Assembly (NCBI GenBank): GCA_009920585.1
Contig: RFZT01000107.1
Location: 1 to 7,710 of the forward strand
Direction: 5' to 3'
Length of the DNA stretch: 7,710 nt
Source: a bacterium
GTDB lineage: Bacteria > Verrucomicrobiota > Verrucomicrobiia > Chthoniobacterales > Terrimicrobiaceae
Each line of letters opens with the position of its first letter. The stretch's first letter is position 1. The notes below the pieces were generated by a model. The model was not told the origin of the DNA. It saw only the letters and a program-made list of their open reading frames with translations, and did no database searches. Position numbers and translations under genes: made by a program. Below, piece by piece: positions 1 through 6,100 of this stretch.

Positions 1-328
1 TCTTTTGTGGATTCAGATCGGGCAGATATTCCAAGAGGACGTTGCCCGAAGAGTCTGGATTTTTACACAGCATGAGACGATTTTGCGTATTTTTATCCAC
101 AATAAAAACAACAGGTTCCTCATTGATAGTTGCGGACCCAGTTATCGAAAACCTTTCCGCCATGGGTGCGCTCTCCTCTGCGGTAGGAAGGGAAAATGGC
201 GAGCGATCAAGGAGAATGTGAAACTTATCCATCGATCGAGGCTGCAACCAGAGGGCATCGGTCTGCGCACTGGCGAGGCTGACAGCGCATGTACCTACTA
301 TGAAAATGAGAGCAAGTGGGATTTTCAT
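1..328 (-). CDS. Secreted protein at the end of the T2SS operon, possibly GspC/PilP-like (3' part outside window)
   Basis: Reading leftward from the ATG at 328, 109 residues are visible and no stop is reached before the window edge. The ATG overlaps the TGA of the upstream gspM-like gene by one base (TGATG), which implies translational coupling. The protein starts with a classical Sec signal peptide: MK, a hydrophobic core at about residues 3-17, then S-L-A-S-A-Q with likely cleavage after residue 21. The mature part should therefore be periplasmic. Residues 59-81 (RFSITGSATINEEPVVFIVD) recall the beta-rich homology region of GspC or PilP, where a short repeat binds the secretin N0 domain. 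Unlike canonical GspC it has no membrane anchor, only a cleavable signal. It is too short here to exclude the start of a different periplasmic or outer-membrane protein. Only the operon position and the fold-like pattern point to T2SS. Confidence 0.7.
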   Translation of the reverse strand, partial: MKIPLALIFIVGTCAVSLASAQTDALWLQPRSMDKFHILLDRSPFSLPTAEESAPMAERFSITGSATINEEPVVFIVDKNTQNRLMLCKNPDSSGNVLLEYLPDLNPQK

Positions 329-879
329 CACGAACCGGTGGATTCACCGCCTTTAGTGGGCGGAACGTAATACTGGCGAATTTCCATGTCCATCACGACA
401 TTGGGCGGTTCGGTATCACTGCGGATGGTCATCTTGGTCACCGCCCGCCATGTGATGGGGGACTGCAATTCAAATAAAAATCGTGCCACACCGGCAAAGG
501 GCCCGCTGAGTTTCGTCTGCAAAAGAGCAGAGCTACCAGCACTCCCTGTGACGGATGGGAGCAAAGTTTCCTCGACGACCTTGATTCCCGCCTTTTCAGC
601 TTCAGCCCGCACAGCATTGAGTAGCGCGGTGCTCGCGCCATCGCCTGTATTCACAGGAGCGGGATGTTCCTTCATCCATTCATGAGCGGCCTGTATTGAC
701 TCGGCGGCAATGATCCAGGATTTCGCCTCCTCTAGGGAAGTGCGGGTTTGTGCAATATTAGAAGCGATGGCCTGCCTGCGGCCCATCCAAGCGCGCACTC
801 CAAAAAGGTTCAGGGCCAAAAAAACAGCCGCACCAAAGAGCACGAGAAGCCTTAGTTCACTCTTCGCTGGTTTTCGCAT
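328..879 (-). CDS. gspM: GspM/PilO-like inner-membrane T2SS assembly protein
   Basis: This is a 183-residue protein starting at the ATG at 879, with an AAGGA ribosome binding site 10 bases upstream. A longer reading from a TTG at 903 adds eight residues but lacks that support. Architecture: basic N-terminus (MRKPAK), one membrane helix at about residues 10-28, a helical probably coiled-coil stretch at about 34-70, then an alpha/beta region at about 80-172 of the kind that forms a ferredoxin-like dimer in GspM and PilO. In T2SS, GspM is a bitopic inner-membrane protein that partners GspL and stabilises the assembly platform. The start overlaps the end of the gspL-like gene by 23 bases and the stop overlaps the next gene by one base. 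Sequence identity to known GspM is not obvious; the call rests on size, topology and position directly after K and L. Confidence 0.6.
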   Translation of the reverse strand: MRKPAKSELRLLVLFGAAVFLALNLFGVRAWMGRRQAIASNIAQTRTSLEEAKSWIIAAESIQAAHEWMKEHPAPVNTGDGASTALLNAVRAEAEKAGIKVVEETLLPSVTGSAGSSALLQTKLSGPFAGVARFLFELQSPITWRAVTKMTIRSDTEPPNVVMDMEIRQYYVPPTKGGESTGS

Positions 880-2074
880 CGGGGCGTAATCCTTCCATTT
901 CAAAACGAACCTTATTGCGGCCCACCAACTGAGGTTGGCGCGAGGTCCAATCGTAATCCTGCAAAAGCGGGGCTTTTTTTATTCTCTCAAAGAAATCGTA
1001 AGCCTGAGCAACATCCGCAGCCTCACCAGCAATGGTGAAACGACCGCTGTCGAAGCTGTATTGAGTCAGTCGCACTTGCTCGCCAGGGATCTCGGTGGCA
1101 ACGGCCGCAAGTTGGTCGATCGCAAAAGAGGCCGGGTCCACGGCCGCACGAAACTCCTTCCACTCTGTCACCAGTTTATGCGCTCCGGAGGCGGCACCCT
1201 CGATCGAGTGAAGCTCCGAGGTGAGACGCGAAAGCTGGATGCGGCGAACGAGAAGGTCACCCGATACAAATAACAATATCAGCGTGTAGAAAGCGATGCC
1301 TCCAACCGCAAAAAAGAGAAATTTCTGCCACCGAGTCCGTTTCTCCATTTCCATTTTCGCACTGGGCGGTGCCGGATTGTTATAGGTGTCCGGTAAAAAT
1401 GGGGGGGGTGAAACGGGCGAATGCTCGAGATCAACCTGAAGCGTATCGCGCAGCGCCGTACGATCCTCAAAAGAAAAATCGCCAATCAATCTCAACCTTG
1501 TGGGCATTCGAAGCGTCACCCCCTCGAAGCGCAGACGCATGGCCGTCCGGGTAATGATTCCGCAAAGTGGCGCCCCGATAGAAATCTCGCCTGTGCAGGC
1601 AAAATAGACGCACTTTTTATCACGATAAAAAGCAAAGCAAATCTCGCCCCACTCGCGCCAAACAATCACATCCTCCGCATCGGAATCCCATAAACGAGCG
1701 GGAAACTCAAACGTCGCAGCTTTGGAATAATAGTCTTGGGCTCGGTCGTCATCGATGGAGGACAATGCGAGAACAAGAGAACGTCCGTCCTTTTCAAGAA
1801 TCGGAATACCATAAACCTCTGCATTTTTTTTGAGCAGGTGACGACTCAGCAACTCGAGCTCCGCAAGCTCGGTTGGATCTCCTTGTGGGGAAATCCACAC
1901 CGGCACAGCCAAAAGACTGCGCGTGGGAACAGCCATCATCAAATGACGTGCGACCCCAAGGGACTTCGATGAAAAATCAGGCTCCGGCGAAGGATCGGAC
2001 TTGGGTGGAATTTTCCAAAACTCCCAACCGCTTGCCCCCGGACGCAAAACGAAATCGACAGGCGAATGCTTCAT
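857..2074 (-). CDS. gspL: GspL/PilN-like inner-membrane T2SS assembly platform protein
   Basis: This is a 405-residue protein. The ATG at 2074 overlaps the gspK stop as ATGA and is preceded by GGGAGG four bases upstream. A cytoplasmic part at about residues 1-218 is followed by a proline-rich linker (219-237), a single membrane helix (about 251-271), a helical segment (about 274-310) and a C-terminal alpha/beta region (about 312-397) resembling the PilN/GspL periplasmic ferredoxin-like domain. In T2SS, the GspL cytoplasmic domain recruits the GspE ATPase and its periplasmic domain pairs with GspM. Size and layout match GspL (about 400 residues with a late membrane helix). The N-terminal half shows no actin-like ATPase signature that I can recognise, so it is divergent. 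The coding strand carries a run of eight C in the linker and a run of eight A near residues 82-84. PilM-PilN-type fusion is an equivalent description. Confidence 0.65.
   Translation of the reverse strand: MKHSPVDFVLRPGASGWEFWKIPPKSDPSPEPDFSSKSLGVARHLMMAVPTRSLLAVPVWISPQGDPTELAELELLSRHLLKKNAEVYGIPILEKDGRSLVLALSSIDDDRAQDYYSKAATFEFPARLWDSDAEDVIVWREWGEICFAFYRDKKCVYFACTGEISIGAPLCGIITRTAMRLRFEGVTLRMPTRLRLIGDFSFEDRTALRDTLQVDLEHSPVSPPPFLPDTYNNPAPPSAKMEMEKRTRWQKFLFFAVGGIAFYTLILLFVSGDLLVRRIQLSRLTSELHSIEGAASGAHKLVTEWKEFRAAVDPASFAIDQLAAVATEIPGEQVRLTQYSFDSGRFTIAGEAADVAQAYDFFERIKKAPLLQDYDWTSRQPQLVGRNKVRFEMEGLRPDAKTSEE
890..894 (-). promoter_or_regulatory. Ribosome binding site of the gspM-like gene
   Basis: AAGGA on the minus strand, 10 bases before the ATG at 879 and inside the end of the gspL-like gene. 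It favours this ATG over the in-frame TTG at 903. Confidence 0.5.
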
Positions 2075-2982
2075 TTTTCCTCCCAACTCATCATTTGCGA
2101 ATTGGGATCGGCACCCGATACGACGGTGATTTTATGGGCCACGCCACCACACCAACCAGTGGACTCGATGCAGCGCAAGTCTCCAGATGTGTCAAAAAAC
2201 TCCAGCAACTCGGCGCGTTGACGCGAACCGAGGCCGAGGAAGCTGGCAACATCTTCAAGCGAGGTGAGTTTTTGGTCATCGTCCGTACCATCAACGCCAT
2301 CCTGACCAGCCCGCATCTCCAGAAGAGATTGGCACTGCATTGGTGTAAATTCGGCGAGCGCCGTGAGTGAGGATTCCGTAGCATGTTGGATGCTGATTTT
2401 GCCACTATACCAAATCGTGAAGTAGTTCTGCCAGCCTTCCTTTGCAGATAGTAGGGGTGAAAGGTTCATTACGGCCTCCATCTCCCGAATGTGCTTCAGA
2501 GGCCTATTCGCGGGATATCCGCGTTTGCCCGCTCTCTCATACTCACCTCGCTCGGCCCCCTTGAGGGACAGAAAATCATCCCCATCGATCCAATCAATCA
2601 GGCTATCGATAGCCGCATCAGTCGTACCGATATCCGCTCCCCAATTAGTAAAAAGGCGAATAAAAATCGATCTGTTATTATTCTGAATCCAGAAATTCGG
2701 ATTAATCTTGGCGGATTCATTGGTGATCTTCACCTCAAAGCCCTCCCCATTCCTACTTCCTTTGCCCAATAAGGGATCGCCCGGTTTGACTAAGGGATTT
2801 TGGCCGATCGCAATTCCACTCAAAGCCATTTGCCGCGCGATAAATTTTTTTTCAGCCCGAGTCTCGCTATCCATCCAACTGCTAACCGACCCAGCGAGAA
2901 GCACGACCAAGCCCGCGATAAAAGCGATGCACCAGAGAACGAGAGGAAGCGCGGCAGCCCGCCGGCGGTTAGTTCTTTTCAT
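2071..2982 (-). CDS. gspK: T2SS minor pseudopilin GspK
   Basis: This is a 303-residue protein, near the usual GspK length. It has a basic leader (MKRTNRRR), a type IV pilin-like hydrophobic segment at about residues 10-31 with the GspK-like core ALPLVLW, and then a large periplasmic domain. Diagnostic GspK features are INPN near 93-96, the helix-hairpin-helix-like part with SLIDWIDGDD at 127-136, YPANRPL at 156-162 followed by IREMEAV, and a C-terminal domain with Cys271 and Cys278 that could pair. GspK caps the pseudopilus in complex with I and J and lacks the pilin Glu at +5, as here. The residue before the presumed cleavage site is Ala rather than Gly. The acidic loop at 228-236 could bind a metal, but this is inference. 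Its ATG overlaps the gspJ stop by four bases. Confidence 0.88.
   Translation of the reverse strand: MKRTNRRRAAALPLVLWCIAFIAGLVVLLAGSVSSWMDSETRAEKKFIARQMALSGIAIGQNPLVKPGDPLLGKGSRNGEGFEVKITNESAKINPNFWIQNNNRSIFIRLFTNWGADIGTTDAAIDSLIDWIDGDDFLSLKGAERGEYERAGKRGYPANRPLKHIREMEAVMNLSPLLSAKEGWQNYFTIWYSGKISIQHATESSLTALAEFTPMQCQSLLEMRAGQDGVDGTDDDQKLTSLEDVASFLGLGSRQRAELLEFFDTSGDLRCIESTGWCGGVAHKITVVSGADPNSQMMSWEEK
2079..2084 (-). promoter_or_regulatory. Strong ribosome binding site of the gspL-like gene
   Basis: GGGAGG on the minus strand, four bases before the ATG at 2074 and within the last codons of gspK. It decides the start against an in-frame TTG at 2086, which lies upstream of the site. Confidence 0.7.
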
Positions 2983-3671
2983 TTTTTCGGAGGCGGACTC
3001 GGCTGCGGAGTCGGCTGATTAGGAGTTTGCGGGGTCGGAGGCGGCGCAACCTGAGGTGCAGCAAGTGGGGGAATCCAGAACTGAACATCGATTGGTGTAC
3101 CGGGCAACTCTTGATAGTCGAACTGCAACCGCACAGCTATGGGACGAGCACTGCCTTCAGGCCATTCCTCTTTCCACTCACCAGCTTCGTAGAAAGACCA
3201 CACCACCCGCTCTATGCCAGGCAGAATCGTAATCCAAGGGCCCGATGCAAGAAATCGCTCCGCCTCGCTACCCTCAAGCCCTCCGGGAACACGCAACAAA
3301 GCAAATGCACGAGATCCATCAGACCTTGGACGCGCCCCCAGCACCAAATCACCACCACCCAAACTCGGAATTCCAAAAACACCCGTCGCCTCGCGAAAGA
3401 CGATCTCCGGCACGGGGGCACCGCGATTGGATTTGCCGATTCGTAAAAACACCTGCCCATCCGCCGGAATGGCGAGAAAGGCATCGCGGGTTACTTTTAA
3501 AAAAGCCTCTAACCGACGACAACCCGCTTGAGCGGAGATTGTCGCTTTCGTTGCTTCCATGGCCGCCGAACTGATGCTGTAAACCGCTCCACTGATAAGC
3601 CCCAAGATCATGAGCGCAAGGATGACTTCAAAAAGGGTGAATCCGGTGACGCGATTGGATTTGCGAATCAT
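2979..3671 (-). CDS. gspJ: T2SS minor pseudopilin GspJ with proline-rich tail
   Basis: This is a 230-residue protein starting at the ATG at 3671, which overlaps the gspI stop as ATGA. An upstream in-frame start at 3746 lies deep inside gspI and would place 35 residues ahead of the cleavage site, so it is unlikely. The prepilin peptidase motif is textbook: VTG, cleavage, FTLFEVILALMILGLISG, with Gly10 at -1 and Glu15 at +5. The periplasmic domain (about 35-200) has GspJ-like traits: a CRRLEAFLKVTRDAF helix after the pilin helix and a PGIERVVWSFYE-GEW stretch at 151-166, like the family's V-x-W-x-x-W/Y-D/E pattern. The last 30 residues (201-230) are an unusual Pro/Gln/Thr-rich tail that looks disordered. 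GspJ nucleates the pseudopilus tip with I and K. Confidence 0.88.
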   Translation of the reverse strand: MIRKSNRVTGFTLFEVILALMILGLISGAVYSISSAAMEATKATISAQAGCRRLEAFLKVTRDAFLAIPADGQVFLRIGKSNRGAPVPEIVFREATGVFGIPSLGGGDLVLGARPRSDGSRAFALLRVPGGLEGSEAERFLASGPWITILPGIERVVWSFYEAGEWKEEWPEGSARPIAVRLQFDYQELPGTPIDVQFWIPPLAAPQVAPPPTPQTPNQPTPQPSPPPKK

Positions 3672-4039
3672 GGCCTGTAGAGCAAAACCTCCGCCGTTTC
3701 CTTCCCTGCCCCGCCCTTCCAGTCCGCAGTCACTTTGAGCGTCCACATCCCGGGAAGAAGGGTCCCGTTGGTGGTTTGTATTTCCGCTTGCTCAAGCGTC
3801 TCCAAAACGTGAATGCCATTGTTCGTGCGTCCCTCAATCTCTCGGCGACCATCAACAGGAGGATCGCTCATTGCCGTGGCTAGGCGAGACTCGATCACGA
3901 CCCGAGACAATGCTCGTTGCCTCGCCATCAAGGACGCATCGACAGCCGACTGCAAGGCTATAGCCAACCCCGTAACGGCGATCGCAAATACCCCGAGTGC
4001 AATGAGCACCTCGAAAAGAGTGAAAGCACGATTAGTCAT
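3668..4039 (-). CDS. gspI: T2SS minor pseudopilin GspI
   Basis: This is a 123-residue protein, typical GspI length. It has a very short leader, MTNRA, then FTLFEVLIALGVFAIAVTGL, a class III pilin-like segment with Glu at +5 relative to the Phe. The residue before the cleavage site is Ala5, not the usual Gly. A helical stretch with SLMARQRALSRVVIESRLA continues the pilin spine and resembles the GspI pattern of L-x-x-x-T/R-x-A-x-x-V-A-E/x-N/S. A small beta domain follows and ends in TAEVLLYRP. The ATG at 4039 overlaps the gspH stop by eight bases and its own stop overlaps gspJ by four. GspI initiates the tip complex with J and K. Placement between H and J supports the assignment. Confidence 0.85.
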   Translation of the reverse strand: MTNRAFTLFEVLIALGVFAIAVTGLAIALQSAVDASLMARQRALSRVVIESRLATAMSDPPVDGRREIEGRTNNGIHVLETLEQAEIQTTNGTLLPGMWTLKVTADWKGGAGKETAEVLLYRP

Positions 4040-4499
4040 TATCCGTCACAATGAGAGCCGTCAGCGGGTCGAATTTCAAAATAAGTGATTCACCTGCTTT
4101 TCCAATACGGAAGCTGACCGGTTCGCAAATGCCCACGCTGTTAAATTCCCAGTATTCCGTCTTCTCGGGCTTTCGGAACTTGCTTTCGGTGAGCCTTTGG
4201 ATTTGCAGCTTCCACCCCTTCGGAAGCTCGGCTGACGAAGTCGATGACCCACTCGATAACAATCCATTTTCAGTGACGCGTAATCGACGTGCTTCCCCCG
4301 AATTGATCGCTGCAGTCTGAGCAGAAGTAGCCGCACTCTGTAACTGCCTAGCTATTTCCTCAGAAGTGCTATCCCCGTAAGAGGAAATAATCATCGGCAC
4401 AGTGACACCGAGCAAAATCGCCACAATACCCAACGCAAGAAGAATCTCAAAAAGCGTATAACCTCGGCTGGAGCAAAACGGCTTATTTGCCGACATCAT
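4032..4499 (-). CDS. gspH: T2SS minor pseudopilin GspH
   Basis: This is a 155-residue protein. The ATG at 4499 is preceded by AAGGAG with a spacing of seven, which is why I prefer it to the upstream ATG at 4538; the ATG at 4496 is also possible. The leader ends in CSSRG, with cleavage after Gly13, followed by YTLFEILLALGIVAILLGV with Glu18 at +5. The region at 48-66 (EEIARQLQSAATSAQTAAI) corresponds to the GspH helix with the R-x-L-x-x-x-x-x-x-A-R/Q-x-x-A pattern. The C-terminal part (SVGICEPVSFRIGKAGESL, then a strand near 'ILKFDPLTALI') matches the GspH/FimT beta-sheet ending in a D-P/x-x-T/G-like turn. GspH joins the major pilin G to the tip complex. The gene overlaps gspG by 17 bases and gspI by eight. 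Confidence 0.83.
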   Translation of the reverse strand: MMSANKPFCSSRGYTLFEILLALGIVAILLGVTVPMIISSYGDSTSEEIARQLQSAATSAQTAAINSGEARRLRVTENGLLSSGSSTSSAELPKGWKLQIQRLTESKFRKPEKTEYWEFNSVGICEPVSFRIGKAGESLILKFDPLTALIVTDND

Positions 4500-4914
4500 C
4501 TTCGCTCTCCTTGCCGTCCGGCCCGAGCGAGTAGACATCGATGCCGCTCGAATTCTTTTTACCGGGATTGCGATAAATATACTCCCCTCCCCACGGGTCG
4601 ATCGGTACGGACTTCATGAGTTGCTTCCAACGGCGTGGCCGTGGCTCAGTACTAGGTTGAGAAACCAAGGCTTTCAGCCCCTGCTCGGTGGTGGGCATAC
4701 GGTAGTTCAGCATTTCGTACGTCCTCAGCTGCATCGAAATGGCCTCAATATCGCTATTCACTCGCTGTTCTTTTGCGACATCAATGTTTCCAACAAGCAT
4801 ATAAATCGCCGAACCCACAAGCACGGCAATGATGCCGAGCACGAGCATGATTTCAAAAAGCGTGTATCCAGACTGGTCGAATCTCACTCGGCGTTTCTTC
4901 AATGGCATCAACAT
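4483..4914 (-). CDS. gspG: T2SS major pseudopilin GspG
   Basis: This is a 143-residue protein, the usual length for GspG, and the first gene of the operon. Leader MLMPLKKRRVRFDQSG is followed by YTLFEIMLVLGIIAVLVGSA, with Gly16 at -1 and Glu21 at +5 of the prepilin peptidase site. The soluble domain carries the family hallmarks: R-M-P-T-T-E-Q-G-L-K-A-L at 72-83, P-I-D-P-W-G-G-E-Y-I-Y-R-N-P-G at 104-118, and D-V-Y-S-L-G-P-D-G at 126-134 with acidic residues after it, the loop that binds calcium in GspG. Only the usual C-terminal N-W is missing; the protein stops at DDVGK. GspG polymerises into the pseudopilus that pushes substrates through the secretin. The start could also be the ATG at 4908; neither has a clear Shine-Dalgarno sequence. 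Confidence 0.95.
   Translation of the reverse strand: MLMPLKKRRVRFDQSGYTLFEIMLVLGIIAVLVGSAIYMLVGNIDVAKEQRVNSDIEAISMQLRTYEMLNYRMPTTEQGLKALVSQPSTEPRPRRWKQLMKSVPIDPWGGEYIYRNPGKKNSSGIDVYSLGPDGKESEDDVGK
4507..4512 (-). promoter_or_regulatory. Ribosome binding site of gspH
   Basis: AAGGAG on the minus strand, seven bases before the ATG at 4499 and inside the last codons of gspG. It selects this start over the ATG at 4538. Confidence 0.6.
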
Positions 4915-5020
4915 AAGATTAGCTATCGCGCAGGTGACCGCCTAGGGCAAGCCTTTGTCGCGAGTTATGTCGTGCGTAAATCTCCCCAACATTGGTTTGC
5001 ATGGAGAGAGGATTTGCGTG
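4915..5020. promoter_or_regulatory. Divergent intergenic region between gspG and the DAHP synthase gene
   Basis: These 106 bases separate two outward-facing operons and must hold promoters for both, unless transcription of gsp starts within the DAHP synthase gene. I see no convincing sigma-70 pair on either strand. The best plus-strand candidate is TTGTCG at 4955 with TAAATC at 4977, 16 bases apart, which is weak. No obvious operator palindrome, such as a TyrR-like box, was recognised. The location is certain; the individual elements are not. Confidence 0.35.
5008..5012 (+). promoter_or_regulatory. Ribosome binding site candidate of the DAHP synthase gene
   Basis: GAGGA, within GGAGAGAGGA at 5003-5012, eight bases before the ATG at 5021. 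It is the only good Shine-Dalgarno match among the candidate starts (5021, 5042, 5078). Confidence 0.5.
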
Positions 5021-6100
5021 ATGTTTCTCTCCCTTTTGAAAATGATAGCCACGGAATCCAATCCAGCCGCCAACTCCATGTCCGTCGAAAACATCCGCGT
5101 AGCCGGTGTCACACGGCTGATCACCCCTTCGCAGATCAAGGAGCAACTTCCCGCCAATTCCGAACAACTTCGTCTCGTAACAAAGACCCGCGAGGAAGCC
5201 CGCGCTATCATTCGCGGTGAAGACGACCGACTCCTTGTCATCGTCGGTCCGTGCTCGATCCACGATCCGGCATCGGCAATGGAATATGCGAAACGACTCG
5301 CTACCCTCAGCCGCGAACTCGAAGACCGCTTCCTTATTGTGATGCGCGTCTATTTTGAGAAACCCCGCACGACGATCGGCTGGAAGGGCTTCATCAACGA
5401 TCCTCGTCTCGATGACTCTTGTGACGTGGCACTCGGCCTGTCCCTTTCCCGCAAACTGCTTCTCGATATCCTCGACCTCGGACTCCCGACAGCAACGGAA
5501 TTCTTGGATCCCATAATCCCCCAGTACACGGCCGATCTCGTGAGCTGGGCAGCCATCGGAGCGCGCACAACGGAATCCCAAACCCATCGCGAACTCGCAA
5601 GCGGACTCTCGATGCCGGTTGGGTTCAAAAATGGAACCGACGGCAGCGTACAAACGGCGATCGACGCGATGAAATCTTCCCAAGCACCGCACAGCTTCCT
5701 AGGCATCGATCAAGAAGGATCGACCAGCATTATCAAAACATCGGGCAATCCGGATAGCCATGTCGTCCTTCGCGGCGGCCGCAATGGTACCAACTACCAC
5801 CCCGGAGATGTGAAGTCGGCACGCGAAACCCTTCGCAAAAATGGTCTGGCCTCGACTCTGATGATCGATTGCAGTCACTCGAATTCGGGCAAGGATCCAA
5901 AGCGCCAACCCGATGTCTGGCGCAGCATCCTTGATCAACGTGCCGCTGGCGGCAGCGAGATCATTGGGGCCATGCTGGAGAGCCACCTGCATTTCGGCAG
6001 TCAGTCACTTCCAACCCAACCCACCAACCTTCAATACGGCGTTTCTATCACCGATGCTTGCATGGATTGGGAGATGACGGAAAAACTCCTCCGCGATTGA
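5021..6100 (+). CDS. aroG: 3-deoxy-7-phosphoheptulonate (DAHP) synthase, class I AroF/AroG/AroH type
   Basis: This enzyme condenses phosphoenolpyruvate with erythrose 4-phosphate, the cytoplasmic first step of the shikimate pathway. From the ATG at 5021 it has 359 residues (E. coli AroG has 350). Alignment from memory is strong throughout: LLVIVGPCSIHDP, VYFEKPRTTIGWKGFINDP, IGARTTESQTHRELASGLS, PVGFKNGTDG, SITDAC. All four metal ligands are present: Cys78, His286 (DCSHSNS), Glu320 (LESHL) and Asp345. At the position of AroG Ser211 it has Gly228 (HSFLGIDQEG), as in Tyr-regulated AroF and yeast Aro4, so tyrosine feedback is likely. The symbol aroF would fit as well. The start is chosen by the GAGGA site; the ATG at 5078 would give 340 residues and better matches the AroG N-terminus. 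The 3' end overlaps the exonuclease gene by four bases. Confidence 0.95.
   Translation: MFLSLLKMIATESNPAANSMSVENIRVAGVTRLITPSQIKEQLPANSEQLRLVTKTREEARAIIRGEDDRLLVIVGPCSIHDPASAMEYAKRLATLSRELEDRFLIVMRVYFEKPRTTIGWKGFINDPRLDDSCDVALGLSLSRKLLLDILDLGLPTATEFLDPIIPQYTADLVSWAAIGARTTESQTHRELASGLSMPVGFKNGTDGSVQTAIDAMKSSQAPHSFLGIDQEGSTSIIKTSGNPDSHVVLRGGRNGTNYHPGDVKSARETLRKNGLASTLMIDCSHSNSGKDPKRQPDVWRSILDQRAAGGSEIIGAMLESHLHFGSQSLPTQPTNLQYGVSITDACMDWEMTEKLLRD

Noticed and set aside
5..370. 121-codon plus-strand open frame at the left edge
   Set aside because: The minus strand in the same place has a signal-peptide protein coupled to the operon by a TGATG overlap, which is the better explanation.
1873..2370. 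165-codon plus-strand open frame across gspL and gspK
   Set aside because: It is antisense to two overlapping genes with clear T2SS features and has no family resemblance.
3669..3746. Upstream start of gspJ at 3746
   Set aside because: It would put 25 extra residues (Gly-rich, charged) before the pilin leader and overlap gspI by 79 bases, while the ATG at 3671 gives the usual four-base ATGA overlap.
1..4914. Type IV pilus rather than T2SS
   Set aside because: GspG with the DPWG-x-x-Y-x-Y and D-V-Y-S-L-G-P-D-G signature and GspK with DWIDGDD are specific to T2SS-like systems.
4919..5692. 257-codon open frame on the minus strand opposite the DAHP synthase gene, ending five bases before gspG
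   Set aside because: The plus strand encodes a highly conserved enzyme over the whole length. The antisense product is rich in Cys, His and Arg with no recognisable domain, and no convincing ribosome binding site was found. It looks like a by-product of codon bias.
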